64,000 nucleotides of DNA from an uncultured Muribaculaceae bacterium (GTDB lineage: Bacteria > Bacteroidota > Bacteroidia > Bacteroidales > Muribaculaceae), in the NCBI GenBank assembly GCA_934675575.1, contig CAKUQQ010000012.1:1-64000 (forward strand). The letters run 5' to 3'. The notes beneath the pieces are model-generated. The model saw nothing but the letters and a program-made list of their open reading frames with translations, did no database searches and was not told the DNA's origin. The position numbers were made by a program, and so were the translations under genes. Positions 29,733 through 38,873 of this stretch are shown piece by piece; position 1 is the stretch's first letter, and the number at the start of each line of letters is the position of its first letter.

Positions 29733-29891
29733 CAAAAGTATAGTGATTTCTCTACCATCACAAGAGAATACTACCACGTAAGTTACTTACTTTTAGGTAA
29801 CTATTACTGATTATCAGAAGCTAAGCTTTTTACAATTTAACACACTTTAACCCGGAAAGTTGCATCACTTTAAGAAAGTTAGTTACTTTTA
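29733..29891. promoter_or_regulatory. cupin promoter and putative HxlR operators
   Basis: The minus strand reads TACTTTTG at 29740-29733, a -7 element for the cupin gene. Upstream, AGTTAC (29781-29786) and GTAACT (29797-29802) form an inverted repeat. The 9-mer TTACTTTTA occurs twice in the same orientation, at 29787-29795 (inside that repeat) and 29883-29891, about 50 bases before the HxlR start. This arrangement fits autoregulation plus control of the cupin gene. Confidence 0.5.
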
Positions 29892-29943
29892 CATACCATT
29901 AGTGATAATTAAATAATTACATGTACATTTACAAAAGACAATA

Positions 29944-30303
29944 ATGAGCAATCAGATAACAGACACTTTAATTCAAAACTGTCCTGTTCGCAACATCTTA
30001 GCGCATATTTGCGGCAAATGGTCATTGCTGGTCATCTACGTGATGCACCAAAACGGCAATATTCGCTTCAATACCCTAAACCGAGCCATTCCCGACATTT
30101 CACAAAAAGTGCTGACCTCCACACTCCGCTCATTGGAAGCAGATGGTTTCGTCACACGACAAGTCTATGCCGAGGTTCCACCAAGAGTGGTGTATTCGCT
30201 CACCGACCGTGCACGCTCATTCATTCCTGTAGTGGAAAACATGATTGCATGGGCACAGAGCAATATGACAGAAATTTTAAAAGACAGGAACAAGAAACTA
30301 TGA
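29944..30303 (+). CDS. HxlR-family transcriptional regulator
   Basis: A 119-residue winged-helix regulator. CPVRNILAHICGKWSLLVIY is the family start, with the conserved N-terminal cysteine that in some homologs senses redox or electrophiles. FNTLNRAIPDISQKVLTSTL is the DNA-recognition region, and VYAEVPPRVVYSLTDRARSF is the wing. The C-terminal helix would form the dimer. It is divergent from the cupin gene with repeated operator-like sequences between them, so local control is likely. The signal is unknown. Confidence 0.92.
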   Translation: MSNQITDTLIQNCPVRNILAHICGKWSLLVIYVMHQNGNIRFNTLNRAIPDISQKVLTSTLRSLEADGFVTRQVYAEVPPRVVYSLTDRARSFIPVVENMIAWAQSNMTEILKDRNKKL

Positions 30304-30322
30304 ACGGGAAAATTTATTCTCT

Positions 30323-30424
30323 CCCCGATATGTGTCGGGGCTTATTGTTGGGTGAAATGAGAAGGCAAGATATAAGATAGATGAAATAGAAAATCCCTGC
30401 CACTGAATAATCAAAGGCAGGGAT
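30323..30424. terminator. hairpins between the HxlR and BACON-like genes
   Basis: CCCCGA-TATGTG-TCGGGG (30323-30340) lies just after the HxlR stop. ATCCCTGCC (30393-30401) pairs with GGCAGGGAT (30416-30424). T-runs are weak, so the first may be only a stabilising hairpin. Confidence 0.5.
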
Positions 30425-30472
30425 AAATATCTTTTATTGGATAAAGGCTTTCTAATTTTGAATGTCGTGAAT

Positions 30473-30874
30473 TTACAATCCCACTTTCAGTCCTCTCTGC
30501 CTGAACTTAAATTCATCAAAAGCGTCACCTGCTTGTACAGACACTTCCATATAACAGTTGCCATCTAATTTTGTGGGTAAAATAGTAACCGTCAGCGTTT
30601 TTCCGTCACTTTTAACTGTTAGCCAATCTGCTGCAATGGAATCATTCTTGTTGCCCTCATACCTTTTTTCTTCACCTCCTACTTCTTTTTCTGTAACAAC
30701 CGGTATCCAAAAAGAATCATAGTTTGTGCAGTGGAACACATAAGTTCCTCCTTCAGGCGACACATGGAAACAGCCGTCACTTGATTTCTTCACTTCGGTT
30801 TTCCACTTCATGGATTCCACCTCTCCGTCTTCTTTACTGCAAGACGAGAAGAAAAACGGAAGAACCAACAGCAT
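30473..30874 (-). CDS. BACON-like lipoprotein with a damaged start
   Basis: A 133-residue frame from its only ATG. It has a lipobox (FFFSSC followed by SKEDGE) and a domain resembling the Bacteroidetes BACON carbohydrate-associated domain (SPEGGTYVFHCTNYDSFW, ADWLTVKSDGKTLTVTI, DEFKFRQRG). From this ATG the signal peptide has no positive charge. The frame stays open upstream, and codons 30913-30872 would add KIKKKIKEKFLLF, the expected basic part, but no ATG, GTG or TTG begins it. An ATG at 30920-30918 is out of frame by one base. Either an ATT start is used, or a one-base change has broken the start. Function would be surface glycan contact; this is inference. Confidence 0.6.
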   Translation of the reverse strand: MLLVLPFFFSSCSKEDGEVESMKWKTEVKKSSDGCFHVSPEGGTYVFHCTNYDSFWIPVVTEKEVGGEEKRYEGNKNDSIAADWLTVKSDGKTLTVTILPTKLDGNCYMEVSVQAGDAFDEFKFRQRGLKVGL

Positions 30875-30987
30875 GAATAATAAAAATTTCTCTTTTATTT
30901 TCTTCTTAATTTTAATCCATGCTATAAATGCGGAAATTCATAAAATACTGCATAAACGAGGCGATTTTTTATTGCTGTCAAGAAAAA

Positions 30988-31024
30988 AGTTGGGGAAGTA
31001 GGCTCATCACCAGCTTCCCCGACT
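30988..31024 (-). terminator. terminator of the S8 protease gene
   Basis: GGGGAAG (30992-30998) pairs with CTTCCCC (31014-31020), extended by AGT/ACT across one G-T wobble pair. An A-run on + just left of it gives a T-run on the minus strand after the protease stop. Confidence 0.75.
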
Positions 31025-31054
31025 TCTCGTATCGGATATTACTACAATATCGCT

Positions 31055-34000
31055 TTAATTCAATTTCTTCACCACAGTGCGGCTGCCGTCGCTAAAGCGT
31101 GTTTCCACTATGTTCACGCCGTCAAACGGCTTGCTGGCTGCCACGCCGGCCACGTTATAATACGTAACGCCTACCACAGTCCTTCCGCCCTTAACGGTTG
31201 ACACTCCCGACAGGTCTTTCACATCGCCTGTTTCAAGCGGCATTATGCAGTAGTCATAGCTCATGTCGGCAGAGCTTGTCGCATCAAATGCAGCTGCCAC
31301 AATCAAGGCACGGAACTGATAAGTGTGGCCTTGCACAAATTTGCCTTCGCCGCCCACAAGGTCAAGCGACGCATAAGCACCGCCCTTCAAGCCATAGTAG
31401 TTGGTGGTGTCGCTGTGCTCTGGCTGCATAAACCTGTGATTTGAAGCGTCCCATTTAGCCCAGGTCAACGTCACCACTTCCCATGGTTTTGGCATCACGA
31501 AGAAATATTCCCTGCCATTCACCGCACTCTTCTGTGTGCCGATGAAGTTTGCAGGAATCATGGTGTTTGGCACAAATGTGGTGTCATCACCGCGCTTGGG
31601 AGTTGCCGTCGTCTCTATCGTCAGGTTAGTAGCGTCAGCAAGTGTGCCGCCCACGCCGTCTATCTTAAAGCTCTTGCCAGCCTTCAGGTCGTCTATCCAC
31701 TTAGAGTCAACCTTTGTGCCCTGCGGCAGTTTTATTGCCACCCAGTTGCTCTGGTCATATTCGCCGTTTTGCAGCTTCATTGCCTTCACAAAGTCGGTCT
31801 GACCAGCGCGCAGAGTGTCTTTCTTTGCATAGCCGTTATTGTCCTTGGCTATGATTATGCTGTCGTTGGCATACACAGCCACAAGGCCGCTGTCAGCCAC
31901 CTTGTAGTTTTTGCCAATTTCTCCGGCTGTGGCAATCTCGGCAAGTGTCATGGTCCTGTAAGCGGCTTTTTTCGTTGTCACGCTGTCCATGTTCGACCAT
32001 GCCGACACGCTTGCGTCGGCACCCACCGAGCGCACCATGTAGTTATATGTTGTGCCGTCGGCCAATCCTTCCACCGTGTAGCTTTCAGCCTCAATGCCGG
32101 TCACCTTGCGATATGCCTTCGCGTCGTCGTCAGGCTGCGCAGCCTCAGCATCGCCCACATACACTTTCAGCCATGCCAGTTGTGCAGTGCCCTTGTCCTG
32201 ACTCAAGCTGAGCACATCGTTTTTAGTGGCATCAAGCACCACGCAATACTCCTTGTCGGTGCGGCCAAGTGCCACTTTCTCCGAACCAAGGCTCGTCGAA
32301 ATTGTCATTGTGCCAGTTCCAAAAGCTTTGGCGTTATATGATTTGCCATAGAATTTCACCGTCACTTTGTCCAACTCGCCCAAGCCGCCAAGTTTGTCAG
32401 ATGTGAGCTTGCCGTTAAGCAGGAGTGATTTTGTCACGGTCATAACGCCTTTACCCTGCCAACCTGTCAATTCCGGCACCGAGTCAGCAAGTGCTGCGCT
32501 CATGTCTGTTGGCTTAGAGCTGGTGAAGCCGCTGAAGTCGGCATTTACCAAGCGGAGCGGATTGCCTTGCTTGTTCACCAAAAGTGTGTAGCGCACCGAG
32601 CCGTCATTTTCATTGCCGTCGTCCCATTTTGCCACAAACGAGTTTGTCGTCACTTGGGCAGTGTCGGCTGGGAGCATTGTTATGCCTGCCGACTCACCCA
32701 CGGCGTTAAGTTCCACCTCCAAGTCGTTCACGCCTTCAGAGCTAAGCACCAGCTTGCCGGTGTAGTTTCCTGCTTTGCGCGGAGCAAACGTCACTTTCAC
32801 GTCAGCGCCTTTGGTCACATCTGCAAGCTTCAGCACCAATGGTTCCACACTAAACACCTTGTCGCTATCAACCAGAGCAACCTTCACGTCGGCCGACAGT
32901 TTGTTGCCTCGCACCGTGATAGTTTTCTCCACTTTGGTTTTTGCAGAAGCGTGTCCGAAATCCACTCTAAGCAGATTTGATGAAATCGACGACAGGTTTT
33001 TAGTTATATATGCAATTCCGGCAAAAGCGTCAATCTTGCCCGCGCCAAAGCGTTCCTTGTTTTCGCCATCGGTATATTGGTCATGATTTGCGGTTTCCTT
33101 TATGATGCGCTTTATGTCGTCAACCTTGAGTGTGTTGTTGGCCTGTAACCACAAACTTATTATTCCCGATGTCACCGGAGTGGCCATAGATGTGCCGCTC
33201 ATATATGCCCAGTAATAGTCATTGCCGTCTTGGGTCACTTTTTGCGAACTGTTCTTATATGTGTATCTGCTGCTATAGTGGTTAACCGAAGCCACCACAG
33301 TGTGGCCTGGAGCAGCCACAAATGGGTGTTGCTGACCGTTGTAGTCAATGCCATAACTTGAGAAATATGCTATGTCGCCTTCTCTGAAGCCATAGTTTGA
33401 GAGTCCCACCGTGCGTGGGTTTTCTGTTCCGTATGGAAATTTAAGCCTTGATGCCAACGCGCCCACCGATATTGTTCTGCGGCCGGTCACATCGTCCGAC
33501 TCCGAGTTTTTACCCACACCTTCTGTCAGGTCATACACCTCGCTGGCCATTGAGCCCAAGTCGGTGTATTCGCTGCCATACGATTCATACACGTCAATCA
33601 CATCACCCTCTTTGCCATAAAACAGCACTGCATAGCTATATGTGTTGGCCTGGCTATAGGAGTTTTCAATCAGCGATTGTATTTGCAAGTGGAAACGACC
33701 GTTGTCCTCCACCATGCCAGCCGACACGATGCTGCTGCCAGAGCCAAAGTAATCGCTGAAGCTACGGCCGCTGATTTCAGTGTAGCTGCCGGTCATCATG
33801 CTGCTCTTCCACACAGGGTTGCCCTTGCAGTCGAGTATCACCGCTTGTGCCGACACAGCTCTTGAGTTGTTGTTCCACACATCGAGTAGCGACACGCAGT
33901 GATATGATTTGGCCAGAGGCGTGTCTTCATATCCCGATTTTGGCATAATCACAGTGCCGAGCGATGGGTGGTCAACGGTGGAATTCACCGTCACCTTCTT

Positions 34001-34981
34001 GCCCAAATACACCTTTTCGTCGGCAGAGTTTCCTGCGGCTATCACTATCACCGCACCATAGCTTTTCGCAATCTGGTCATATATGTATGGCAGTGCCGAA
34101 GTTCCGTCGTGCGGACCACTCAAGCTGCCCAGGCTTATGCTTATCACACAGGGTTTGCCAGCACGTTTTGCATATTCTGCTATATAGAGTGCGCTTGCGG
34201 CTATGTTCACATTAGTCAAATTGTCGCCGCATGCGCCGAGCACAATCTCGCTGCCTGGAGCCATGCCGCCATATTTGCCCACGAGCGTGCCGGCTGCCGT
34301 GCCGGTGGTGTGCGTGCCATGGTCAGCATTTTCGCTGTCGGTGCCAATGTTCAGTATGTCTTTTTCAGTCACATAGCTTCTGCCAGGCAAAGTGTCGCCG
34401 TCAACCACAGGATACACGCCGCCTGAGCTTGCGTCTGGCATATACACCGACTTTATGCGCAGTTTGCCCGACGCATCCTTAAATGCCGGGTGAGTAAAGT
34501 CTATACCGGTGTCTATCACGCCAAGCACCACTCCTGTTCCGTCGTAATTGCTTGGCAGACCGTTTGACGCTCCGTTCCACACTTTGTCCACATGTGTCAC
34601 CGAGCGTGCCGAGTCGGTGAAAGCCGTGAGTTTCTTGGCTACATCTACTTGTGCCACTCCTTGCACCTCGGCAATGTCGGCAAGCCTGTCGGCCGGCACC
34701 GATGCAAGCAGCAAGTTGCCCACTTGGCCGTGAATGTGTGCGCCCATGTTGCGCAAGGCCGTCTTTGTCTTGCCGTCAGCACTCACAAAGCACTGCACAA
34801 GCGCGCCCTTGGCTGCTGATTTCCTCGCTGCGGCTCTCGATGCGTCGGCTGGTGTCTTGATTTCTCCTGCCAGCCCGGCTCCATGCATGTAGAGGCGCGT
34901 GCCCACCGTCAGTTTGCCGGCGGCTTCGACACCCATTACCACAGCAAGCAGCATAGCGAGCGTCAATAATAGTTTTCTCAT
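31055..34981 (-). CDS. secreted subtilisin-like serine protease (S8) with C-terminal tail
   Basis: A 1,308-residue exported protease: signal peptide (MRKLLLTLAMLLAVVMG, cut after EAA), an inhibitor-like propeptide (about 60-130), then the S8 domain. Triad: Asp156 in VLGVIDTGIDFTHP, His near 223 in NADHGTHTTG, and Ser597 in MSGTSMATP. An insert with a PA-like domain separates His and Ser. The rest is beta-sandwich and fibronectin-III-like (EAESYTVEGLADGTTYNY), then lectin-like folds. The C-terminus reads VTYYNVAG...FSDGSRTVVKKLN, the tail shared with the GLUG proteins. Likely surface-bound, degrading host or dietary protein. It lies downstream of the Spy-like gene on the same strand but has its own promoter. 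Confidence 0.93.
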   Translation of the reverse strand: MRKLLLTLAMLLAVVMGVEAAGKLTVGTRLYMHGAGLAGEIKTPADASRAAARKSAAKGALVQCFVSADGKTKTALRNMGAHIHGQVGNLLLASVPADRLADIAEVQGVAQVDVAKKLTAFTDSARSVTHVDKVWNGASNGLPSNYDGTGVVLGVIDTGIDFTHPAFKDASGKLRIKSVYMPDASSGGVYPVVDGDTLPGRSYVTEKDILNIGTDSENADHGTHTTGTAAGTLVGKYGGMAPGSEIVLGACGDNLTNVNIAASALYIAEYAKRAGKPCVISISLGSLSGPHDGTSALPYIYDQIAKSYGAVIVIAAGNSADEKVYLGKKVTVNSTVDHPSLGTVIMPKSGYEDTPLAKSYHCVSLLDVWNNNSRAVSAQAVILDCKGNPVWKSSMMTGSYTEISGRSFSDYFGSGSSIVSAGMVEDNGRFHLQIQSLIENSYSQANTYSYAVLFYGKEGDVIDVYESYGSEYTDLGSMASEVYDLTEGVGKNSESDDVTGRRTISVGALASRLKFPYGTENPRTVGLSNYGFREGDIAYFSSYGIDYNGQQHPFVAAPGHTVVASVNHYSSRYTYKNSSQKVTQDGNDYYWAYMSGTSMATPVTSGIISLWLQANNTLKVDDIKRIIKETANHDQYTDGENKERFGAGKIDAFAGIAYITKNLSSISSNLLRVDFGHASAKTKVEKTITVRGNKLSADVKVALVDSDKVFSVEPLVLKLADVTKGADVKVTFAPRKAGNYTGKLVLSSEGVNDLEVELNAVGESAGITMLPADTAQVTTNSFVAKWDDGNENDGSVRYTLLVNKQGNPLRLVNADFSGFTSSKPTDMSAALADSVPELTGWQGKGVMTVTKSLLLNGKLTSDKLGGLGELDKVTVKFYGKSYNAKAFGTGTMTISTSLGSEKVALGRTDKEYCVVLDATKNDVLSLSQDKGTAQLAWLKVYVGDAEAAQPDDDAKAYRKVTGIEAESYTVEGLADGTTYNYMVRSVGADASVSAWSNMDSVTTKKAAYRTMTLAEIATAGEIGKNYKVADSGLVAVYANDSIIIAKDNNGYAKKDTLRAGQTDFVKAMKLQNGEYDQSNWVAIKLPQGTKVDSKWIDDLKAGKSFKIDGVGGTLADATNLTIETTATPKRGDDTTFVPNTMIPANFIGTQKSAVNGREYFFVMPKPWEVVTLTWAKWDASNHRFMQPEHSDTTNYYGLKGGAYASLDLVGGEGKFVQGHTYQFRALIVAAAFDATSSADMSYDYCIMPLETGDVKDLSGVSTVKGGRTVVGVTYYNVAGVAASKPFDGVNIVETRFSDGSRTVVKKLN

Positions 34982-35022
34982 CTTGTTTGTTTTAAAACGT
35001 GAATAATCTCGTTAATTTTTCA

Positions 35023-35030
35023 CAAAGTTA
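35023..35030 (-). promoter_or_regulatory. -7 element for the S8 protease gene
   Basis: The minus strand reads TAACTTTG, matching TAnnTTTG about 40 bases before the start codon. The -33 box is not clear. Confidence 0.45.
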
Positions 35031-35110
35031 TAACTTTTTCAAGCTCTAGTCACTATCATTTGCTCACAATCACTAACCACAAACGGCACAAACTCAACCC
35101 CAACCATAGC

Positions 35111-35148
35111 AAAGGCGGCGTTGGATTCACTCCAACTACCGCCTTTTT
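35111..35148. terminator. hairpin between Spy-like and S8 genes
   Basis: AAAGGCGG (35111-35118) pairs with CCGCCTTT (35139-35146), and inside it GTTGGA pairs with TCCAAC. T-runs are better on +, but it lies downstream of the minus-strand Spy-like gene and may end its transcript. Confidence 0.55.
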
Positions 35149-35248
35149 CACAACTTAACAAACACAAATATTTTGCTAATCAAGCACAAAACATTATTTT
35201 TCCGCCTAAATGCTTTGCAAATATACTGATTATCTTAGCATTTTCCCA

Positions 35249-35920
35249 TCAATCTTTATCCTTATTGCCACCGCGTGGTCCGCCACGTTTTTTGCCAGGT
35301 GCGGGTCTCGACTGCAAAATCTTTTCATACTTTGCCTTTTGCTCATCGGTCAGCACGCTTTTCACCTGCTCTTCCACTTCCTTAAACTTCTTTTCACCCT
35401 CTTCCCTGGTGGCAGGACGACTCTCCAAAAGGCTGTTGTAGAAGCCTTTGATTTGCGTTTTTTGGTCATCGGTCAGGCTGAGCTTTTTGTCAAGGAAGTT
35501 TATGCTTGCGTCAACCATGCTGCCAGGTCCTTTTTGGCTATCATCACCACCAAAGCGGCCGCGGTCTTTGTCGCCGTTGCGCTCACCGTTTTCACGCCAA
35601 GCCTTGCGCTGCTCCTTGAGCTTTGATTTTTGTTCGTCGGTCAGCACGGCATCTTCTTTGGTCCTGTATTCTTTGGCTATCTTCTGCATCTGCTCACGCA
35701 AGCCTTTAAGCTTCTCTGCCTGCTCTTTGTAGATTGCCGACAATTTAGTCTTTTGGGCATCAGTCAAGCCCACAGTCTTGTCGATTCGCTCCAGCTGGCG
35801 TTGAGCCATCTCCTCGGCCGACTCATTGCCGCCCATACCCTTGGGGGCTTGTCCCCAAGCTGCCGATGCGCACATTGCGGCGCCTGCCACTATCAGCACG
35901 CTTAAAAATCTGCATTTCAT
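35249..35920 (-). CDS. Spy/CpxP-like periplasmic LTxxQ protein
   Basis: A 223-residue periplasmic protein: signal peptide (MKCRFLSVLIVAGAAMC, cut after AWG), then helical units around LTDAQKTKLSAIY (about residue 52), LTDEQKSKLKEQRKAW (about 94), LTDDQKTQIKGFY (about 150) and LTDEQKAKYEKIL (about 190). The tail is rich in Gly, Lys and Arg. The LTxxQ pattern is that of the Spy/CpxP chaperone and stress-sensor fold, with counterparts annotated DUF4890-like in Bacteroidetes. An acidic Gly-rich linker (RFGGDDSQKGPGS) splits two halves. Role: probable envelope chaperone or metal/stress sensor; inference from fold only. Confidence 0.8.
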   Translation of the reverse strand: MKCRFLSVLIVAGAAMCASAAWGQAPKGMGGNESAEEMAQRQLERIDKTVGLTDAQKTKLSAIYKEQAEKLKGLREQMQKIAKEYRTKEDAVLTDEQKSKLKEQRKAWRENGERNGDKDRGRFGGDDSQKGPGSMVDASINFLDKKLSLTDDQKTQIKGFYNSLLESRPATREEGEKKFKEVEEQVKSVLTDEQKAKYEKILQSRPAPGKKRGGPRGGNKDKD

Positions 35921-35960
35921 AACTTCTAATTTTTAGAGTGTTGTTATCTTTTTTCATTGG

Positions 35961-35993
35961 CAAATATACGCCTTTACGCCACCCTAAAGCAAA
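35961..35993 (-). promoter_or_regulatory. promoter of the Spy-like gene
   Basis: The minus strand reads TTTG (35993-35990), then 21 bases, then TATATTTG (35968-35961): a close match to the Bacteroidetes promoter, giving a leader of about 35 bases. Confidence 0.65.
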
Positions 35994-36102
35994 TCTACTC
36001 GACAAACAGCCGTTTTACAAAGACAAACATACTCTAAACGACCACCAATTCTGCCATTTTATGTGTAACTTCGTGACTGCAAATCAAAAAAGCAAACGCC
36101 TA

Positions 36103-36609
36103 ATGAGCAAATTAACTTTCACATTCATGCTCGCCCTGGCCATAGTGATGGAATTGGCATGTGGCTGTGGCTCACCGCAGTCGCAGCAAATCAGCATCGC
36201 GCGCTTCACCGTGTCGGGCGACAATGCCCAAGCCGTGCAGGTGGCCAGCGACACCGTCACTGCCACCAGGCTGCACGCCGAGCCCTCGCCGGGCTTCATC
36301 ACCGTCAGCCTGCCTGTAGAGCTAAGGCTGGCGGCGCACATTCCGGCAGGGTCGCAGTCAAGCCAAGCCATCGAGCTGCATCTTTTCACCGCCGACGGCC
36401 AACGCATAGCCACCCTCTCCTACACCGACGACGACCACTCCCTTGCCGATTTCCTCGGCAATCAGGCTGGAGCTGTGCGCACAGTCACATTCACCGGCAT
36501 CATTCCACAAGCCAATTTCCAACGCCTGTCACAAGCCACAGTGGCACGCATCACAGGCTTCAGCTTCATCATACCGCGCACACGCGCTCTTCTGCCCACC
36601 ATGTCGTGA
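36103..36609 (+). CDS. small lipoprotein of unknown function
   Basis: A 168-residue protein when started at the ATG at 36103, which gives a lipoprotein signal (MSKLTFTFMLALAIVMELAC followed by GC). Earlier in-frame ATG codons would put hydrophilic sequence ahead of the signal, so I reject them. The mature part is all-beta, with Gly, Ser and Thr in loops (FTVSGDNAQAVQVASDT, IELHLFTADGQRIATLSY). No family recognised. It stands alone between the Spy-like gene (divergent) and the FKBP gene (convergent). Probably periplasm-facing. Confidence 0.65.
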   Translation: MSKLTFTFMLALAIVMELACGCGSPQSQQISIARFTVSGDNAQAVQVASDTVTATRLHAEPSPGFITVSLPVELRLAAHIPAGSQSSQAIELHLFTADGQRIATLSYTDDDHSLADFLGNQAGAVRTVTFTGIIPQANFQRLSQATVARITGFSFIIPRTRALLPTMS

Positions 36610-36658
36610 TTTCTCCGCCCCACACCACCACACATAGCTCAACCCATCGAGGAAGTTT

Positions 36659-36712
36659 AAAAAAAAACGGCGAGAGGCATCAGCCCATTGTGTGGCTCAT
36701 GCCTCTCGTCTT
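36659..36712. terminator. bidirectional terminator
   Basis: CGAGAGGCAT (36671-36680) pairs with ATGCCTCTCG (36699-36708), and AGCC pairs with GGCT inside it. A-run at 36659-36667 and T-rich sequence after it. Sits between convergent genes. Confidence 0.85.
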
Positions 36713-36741
36713 TGTTTTATTTCTAAGCCTGCGATAAATCG

Positions 36742-37305
36742 TCAGGGCTTGACATACAAACCTGGAATTCCCACAAGTTTCACGTCAAACTGCAGCGTGG
36801 TATATGGCTTCAAGTCGCCATAGCCATTGTCGCCATAGCCCAACTGATATGGAATGAGAATTCGGCAACTGTCGCCTATGTGCATGCGAGTCAAGCCTAT
36901 GCCCCAGCCCAGCACCGTGGAATTGAGCTGAATGCGCAGCACGCTGTCAGCCGGCGATGTGCGGTAATACGACGAGTCAAACACCGAGTTGTCATATAGT
37001 CGGCCTATATATTTCACATCAACCGTCGATGTATAAAAAGGCTTCAAGTTCTGCTTGGTCAAGTTCGTGTCATTGAACCAGTGCATATACACTACTGCGT
37101 TTTTGTCAAACGAAGCCACCACAGGAGTGTAAAAAGCCGTTCCGTCAGCATTTTTCAAGTCTTTCTGTGCCTTGAGCCAGTTGACGTTGGCTGTGCGCCA
37201 TTCCTTGTAGTTCTTCGATGTGTCATCGTCGTCGCTGTCGCCCAGACACGAAGTCAGTGCGCAGGCAAACACGGCAAGAATAAGTAACAGTGGGAATTTT
37301 CTCAT
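36742..37305 (-). CDS. FKBP-type peptidyl-prolyl isomerase lipoprotein
   Basis: A 187-residue lipoprotein (lipobox LTSC, then an acidic GDSDDDD stretch) with an FKBP domain. Visible FKBP elements: VDVKYIGRLYDNSVFDSS, LGWGIGLTRMHIGDSCRILIP, YQLGYGDNGYGDLKPYTTLQFDVKLVGI. It catalyses cis-trans isomerisation at Xaa-Pro in envelope proteins. It starts 27 bases after the glycyl-tRNA synthetase stop on the same strand, so they probably form one transcript. Confidence 0.9.
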   Translation of the reverse strand: MRKFPLLLILAVFACALTSCLGDSDDDDTSKNYKEWRTANVNWLKAQKDLKNADGTAFYTPVVASFDKNAVVYMHWFNDTNLTKQNLKPFYTSTVDVKYIGRLYDNSVFDSSYYRTSPADSVLRIQLNSTVLGWGIGLTRMHIGDSCRILIPYQLGYGDNGYGDLKPYTTLQFDVKLVGIPGLYVKP

Positions 37306-37331
37306 TTTTCAGCTTGCAGTTTTTTTGAGTG

Positions 37332-38873
37332 TTACACGAGTTTTTTGAGCAGGTTGTTAAGGCTGCACTCGTTGTCTATGATTTCTGGCACACGGTCTAT
37401 GCTCACACGTTGCTGCTCCATGGTGTCGCGGTCGCGCAGAGTCACAGTGTTGTCGGTGAGTGTCTGACCATCTACCGTCACGCAATATGGTGTGCCGATT
37501 GCGTCTTGGCGGCGATAACGCTTGCCTATTGAATCCTTCGGGTCGAAGCGTGTGGAGAAATCAAATTTCAATATGTCCATAATCTCATGAGCCTTCTCCT
37601 CCATGCCGTCTTTGCGCACCAGTGGCATCACGGCGCATTTCACAGGAGCAAGCTGCTTGGGCAGGTGAAGCACTGTGCGTGAGTCGCCGTTTTCAAGTTT
37701 CTGCTGCTCATATGAGTGGCAGAACACCGAGAGGAACATGCGGTCCACACCGATTGATGTCTCGATGTCGTATGGTGTGTACGACTTGCCAAGTTCGGGA
37801 TCAAAGTATTGCACCTTCTTGCCAGAGAATTTCTCGTGCTGGCTCAAGTCAAAGTTGGTGCGGCTGTGTATTCCTTCCACTTCCTTAAAGCCGAAAGGCA
37901 TCTTGAATTCTATGTCGGTTGCGGCGTTGGCATAGTGGGCAAGTTTCTCGTGGTCGTGGAAACGGTAGTTCTCGTTGCCCATACCCAGAGCCTCGTGCCA
38001 CTTGAGACGTGTCTTTTTCCAATATTCAAACCATTCCATTTCCTCGCCAGGGCGCACAAAAAATTGCATCTCCATCTGCTCAAACTCGCGCATGCGGAAT
38101 ATGAATTGGCGTGCCACAATCTCGTTGCGGAAAGCCTTGCCTATCTGTGCTATGCCAAACGGCAGACGCATGTGGCCTGTTTTCTGCACATTAAGGAAGT
38201 TGACAAAAATGCCCTGTGCTGTTTCCGGACGCAGATACACGGTCATGGTGTTGTCGGCGCTGCTTCCCATTTCGGTCTTGAACATCAGGTTGAACTGGCG
38301 CACATCGGTCCAGTTTTTTGTGCCCGAAATCGGGTCAACTATGCCGTAGTCAAGGATTATCTGTTTGAGTTCTTTGAGGTCGTTGGCGTTCATGGCCTTC
38401 TCATAGCGGGCGTGAAGCTCGTCACGTTTCTGCTGGTGCTCAAGCACGCGAGGATTGGTCTTGCGATACATGTCCTCATCAAATTTATCACCAAAGCGCT
38501 TTGCGGCCTTGGCCACCTCCTTATTTATTTTCTCGTCAAACTTGGCGATTTCGTCCTCTATCAAGTTGTCGGCACGGTATCTCTTCTTTGAGTCGCGGTT
38601 GTCTATCAGCGGGTCGTTGAACGCATCTACGTGACCAGAAGCTTTCCAAATGGTCGGGTGCATGAAAATGGCCGAGTCAAGACCCACTATGTTCTCGTGC
38701 AGAAGGGTCATTGCCTCCCACCAGTAACGCTTGATGTTGTTCTTGAGTTCAACACCGTTTTGTCCGTAGTCATAAACTGCAGCCAGTCCGTCGTAAATCT
38801 CGCTCGACGGAAAAACAAATCCGTATTCCTTGGCGTGTGAAACGATTTGCTTGAAGTTGTCTTCTTGTGCCAT
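37332..38873 (-). CDS. glyQS: glycyl-tRNA synthetase (class II, single chain)
   Basis: A 513-residue homodimeric glycyl-tRNA synthetase of the eukaryote/archaeal-like single-chain type. Evidence: the start AQEDNFKQIVSHAKEYGFVF, class II motif 2 RNEIVARQFIFRMREFEQME, motif 3 near SIGVDRMFLSVFCHS, and the C-terminal anticodon-binding domain (PVKCAVMPLVRKDGMEEKA, RYRRQDAIGTPYCVTVDGQ). I start at the ATG at 38873; an upstream frame adds 12 unrelated residues. The FKBP gene follows closely. The long leader holds a small GC-rich hairpin at 38983-38996. Confidence 0.97.
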   Translation of the reverse strand: MAQEDNFKQIVSHAKEYGFVFPSSEIYDGLAAVYDYGQNGVELKNNIKRYWWEAMTLLHENIVGLDSAIFMHPTIWKASGHVDAFNDPLIDNRDSKKRYRADNLIEDEIAKFDEKINKEVAKAAKRFGDKFDEDMYRKTNPRVLEHQQKRDELHARYEKAMNANDLKELKQIILDYGIVDPISGTKNWTDVRQFNLMFKTEMGSSADNTMTVYLRPETAQGIFVNFLNVQKTGHMRLPFGIAQIGKAFRNEIVARQFIFRMREFEQMEMQFFVRPGEEMEWFEYWKKTRLKWHEALGMGNENYRFHDHEKLAHYANAATDIEFKMPFGFKEVEGIHSRTNFDLSQHEKFSGKKVQYFDPELGKSYTPYDIETSIGVDRMFLSVFCHSYEQQKLENGDSRTVLHLPKQLAPVKCAVMPLVRKDGMEEKAHEIMDILKFDFSTRFDPKDSIGKRYRRQDAIGTPYCVTVDGQTLTDNTVTLRDRDTMEQQRVSIDRVPEIIDNECSLNNLLKKLV

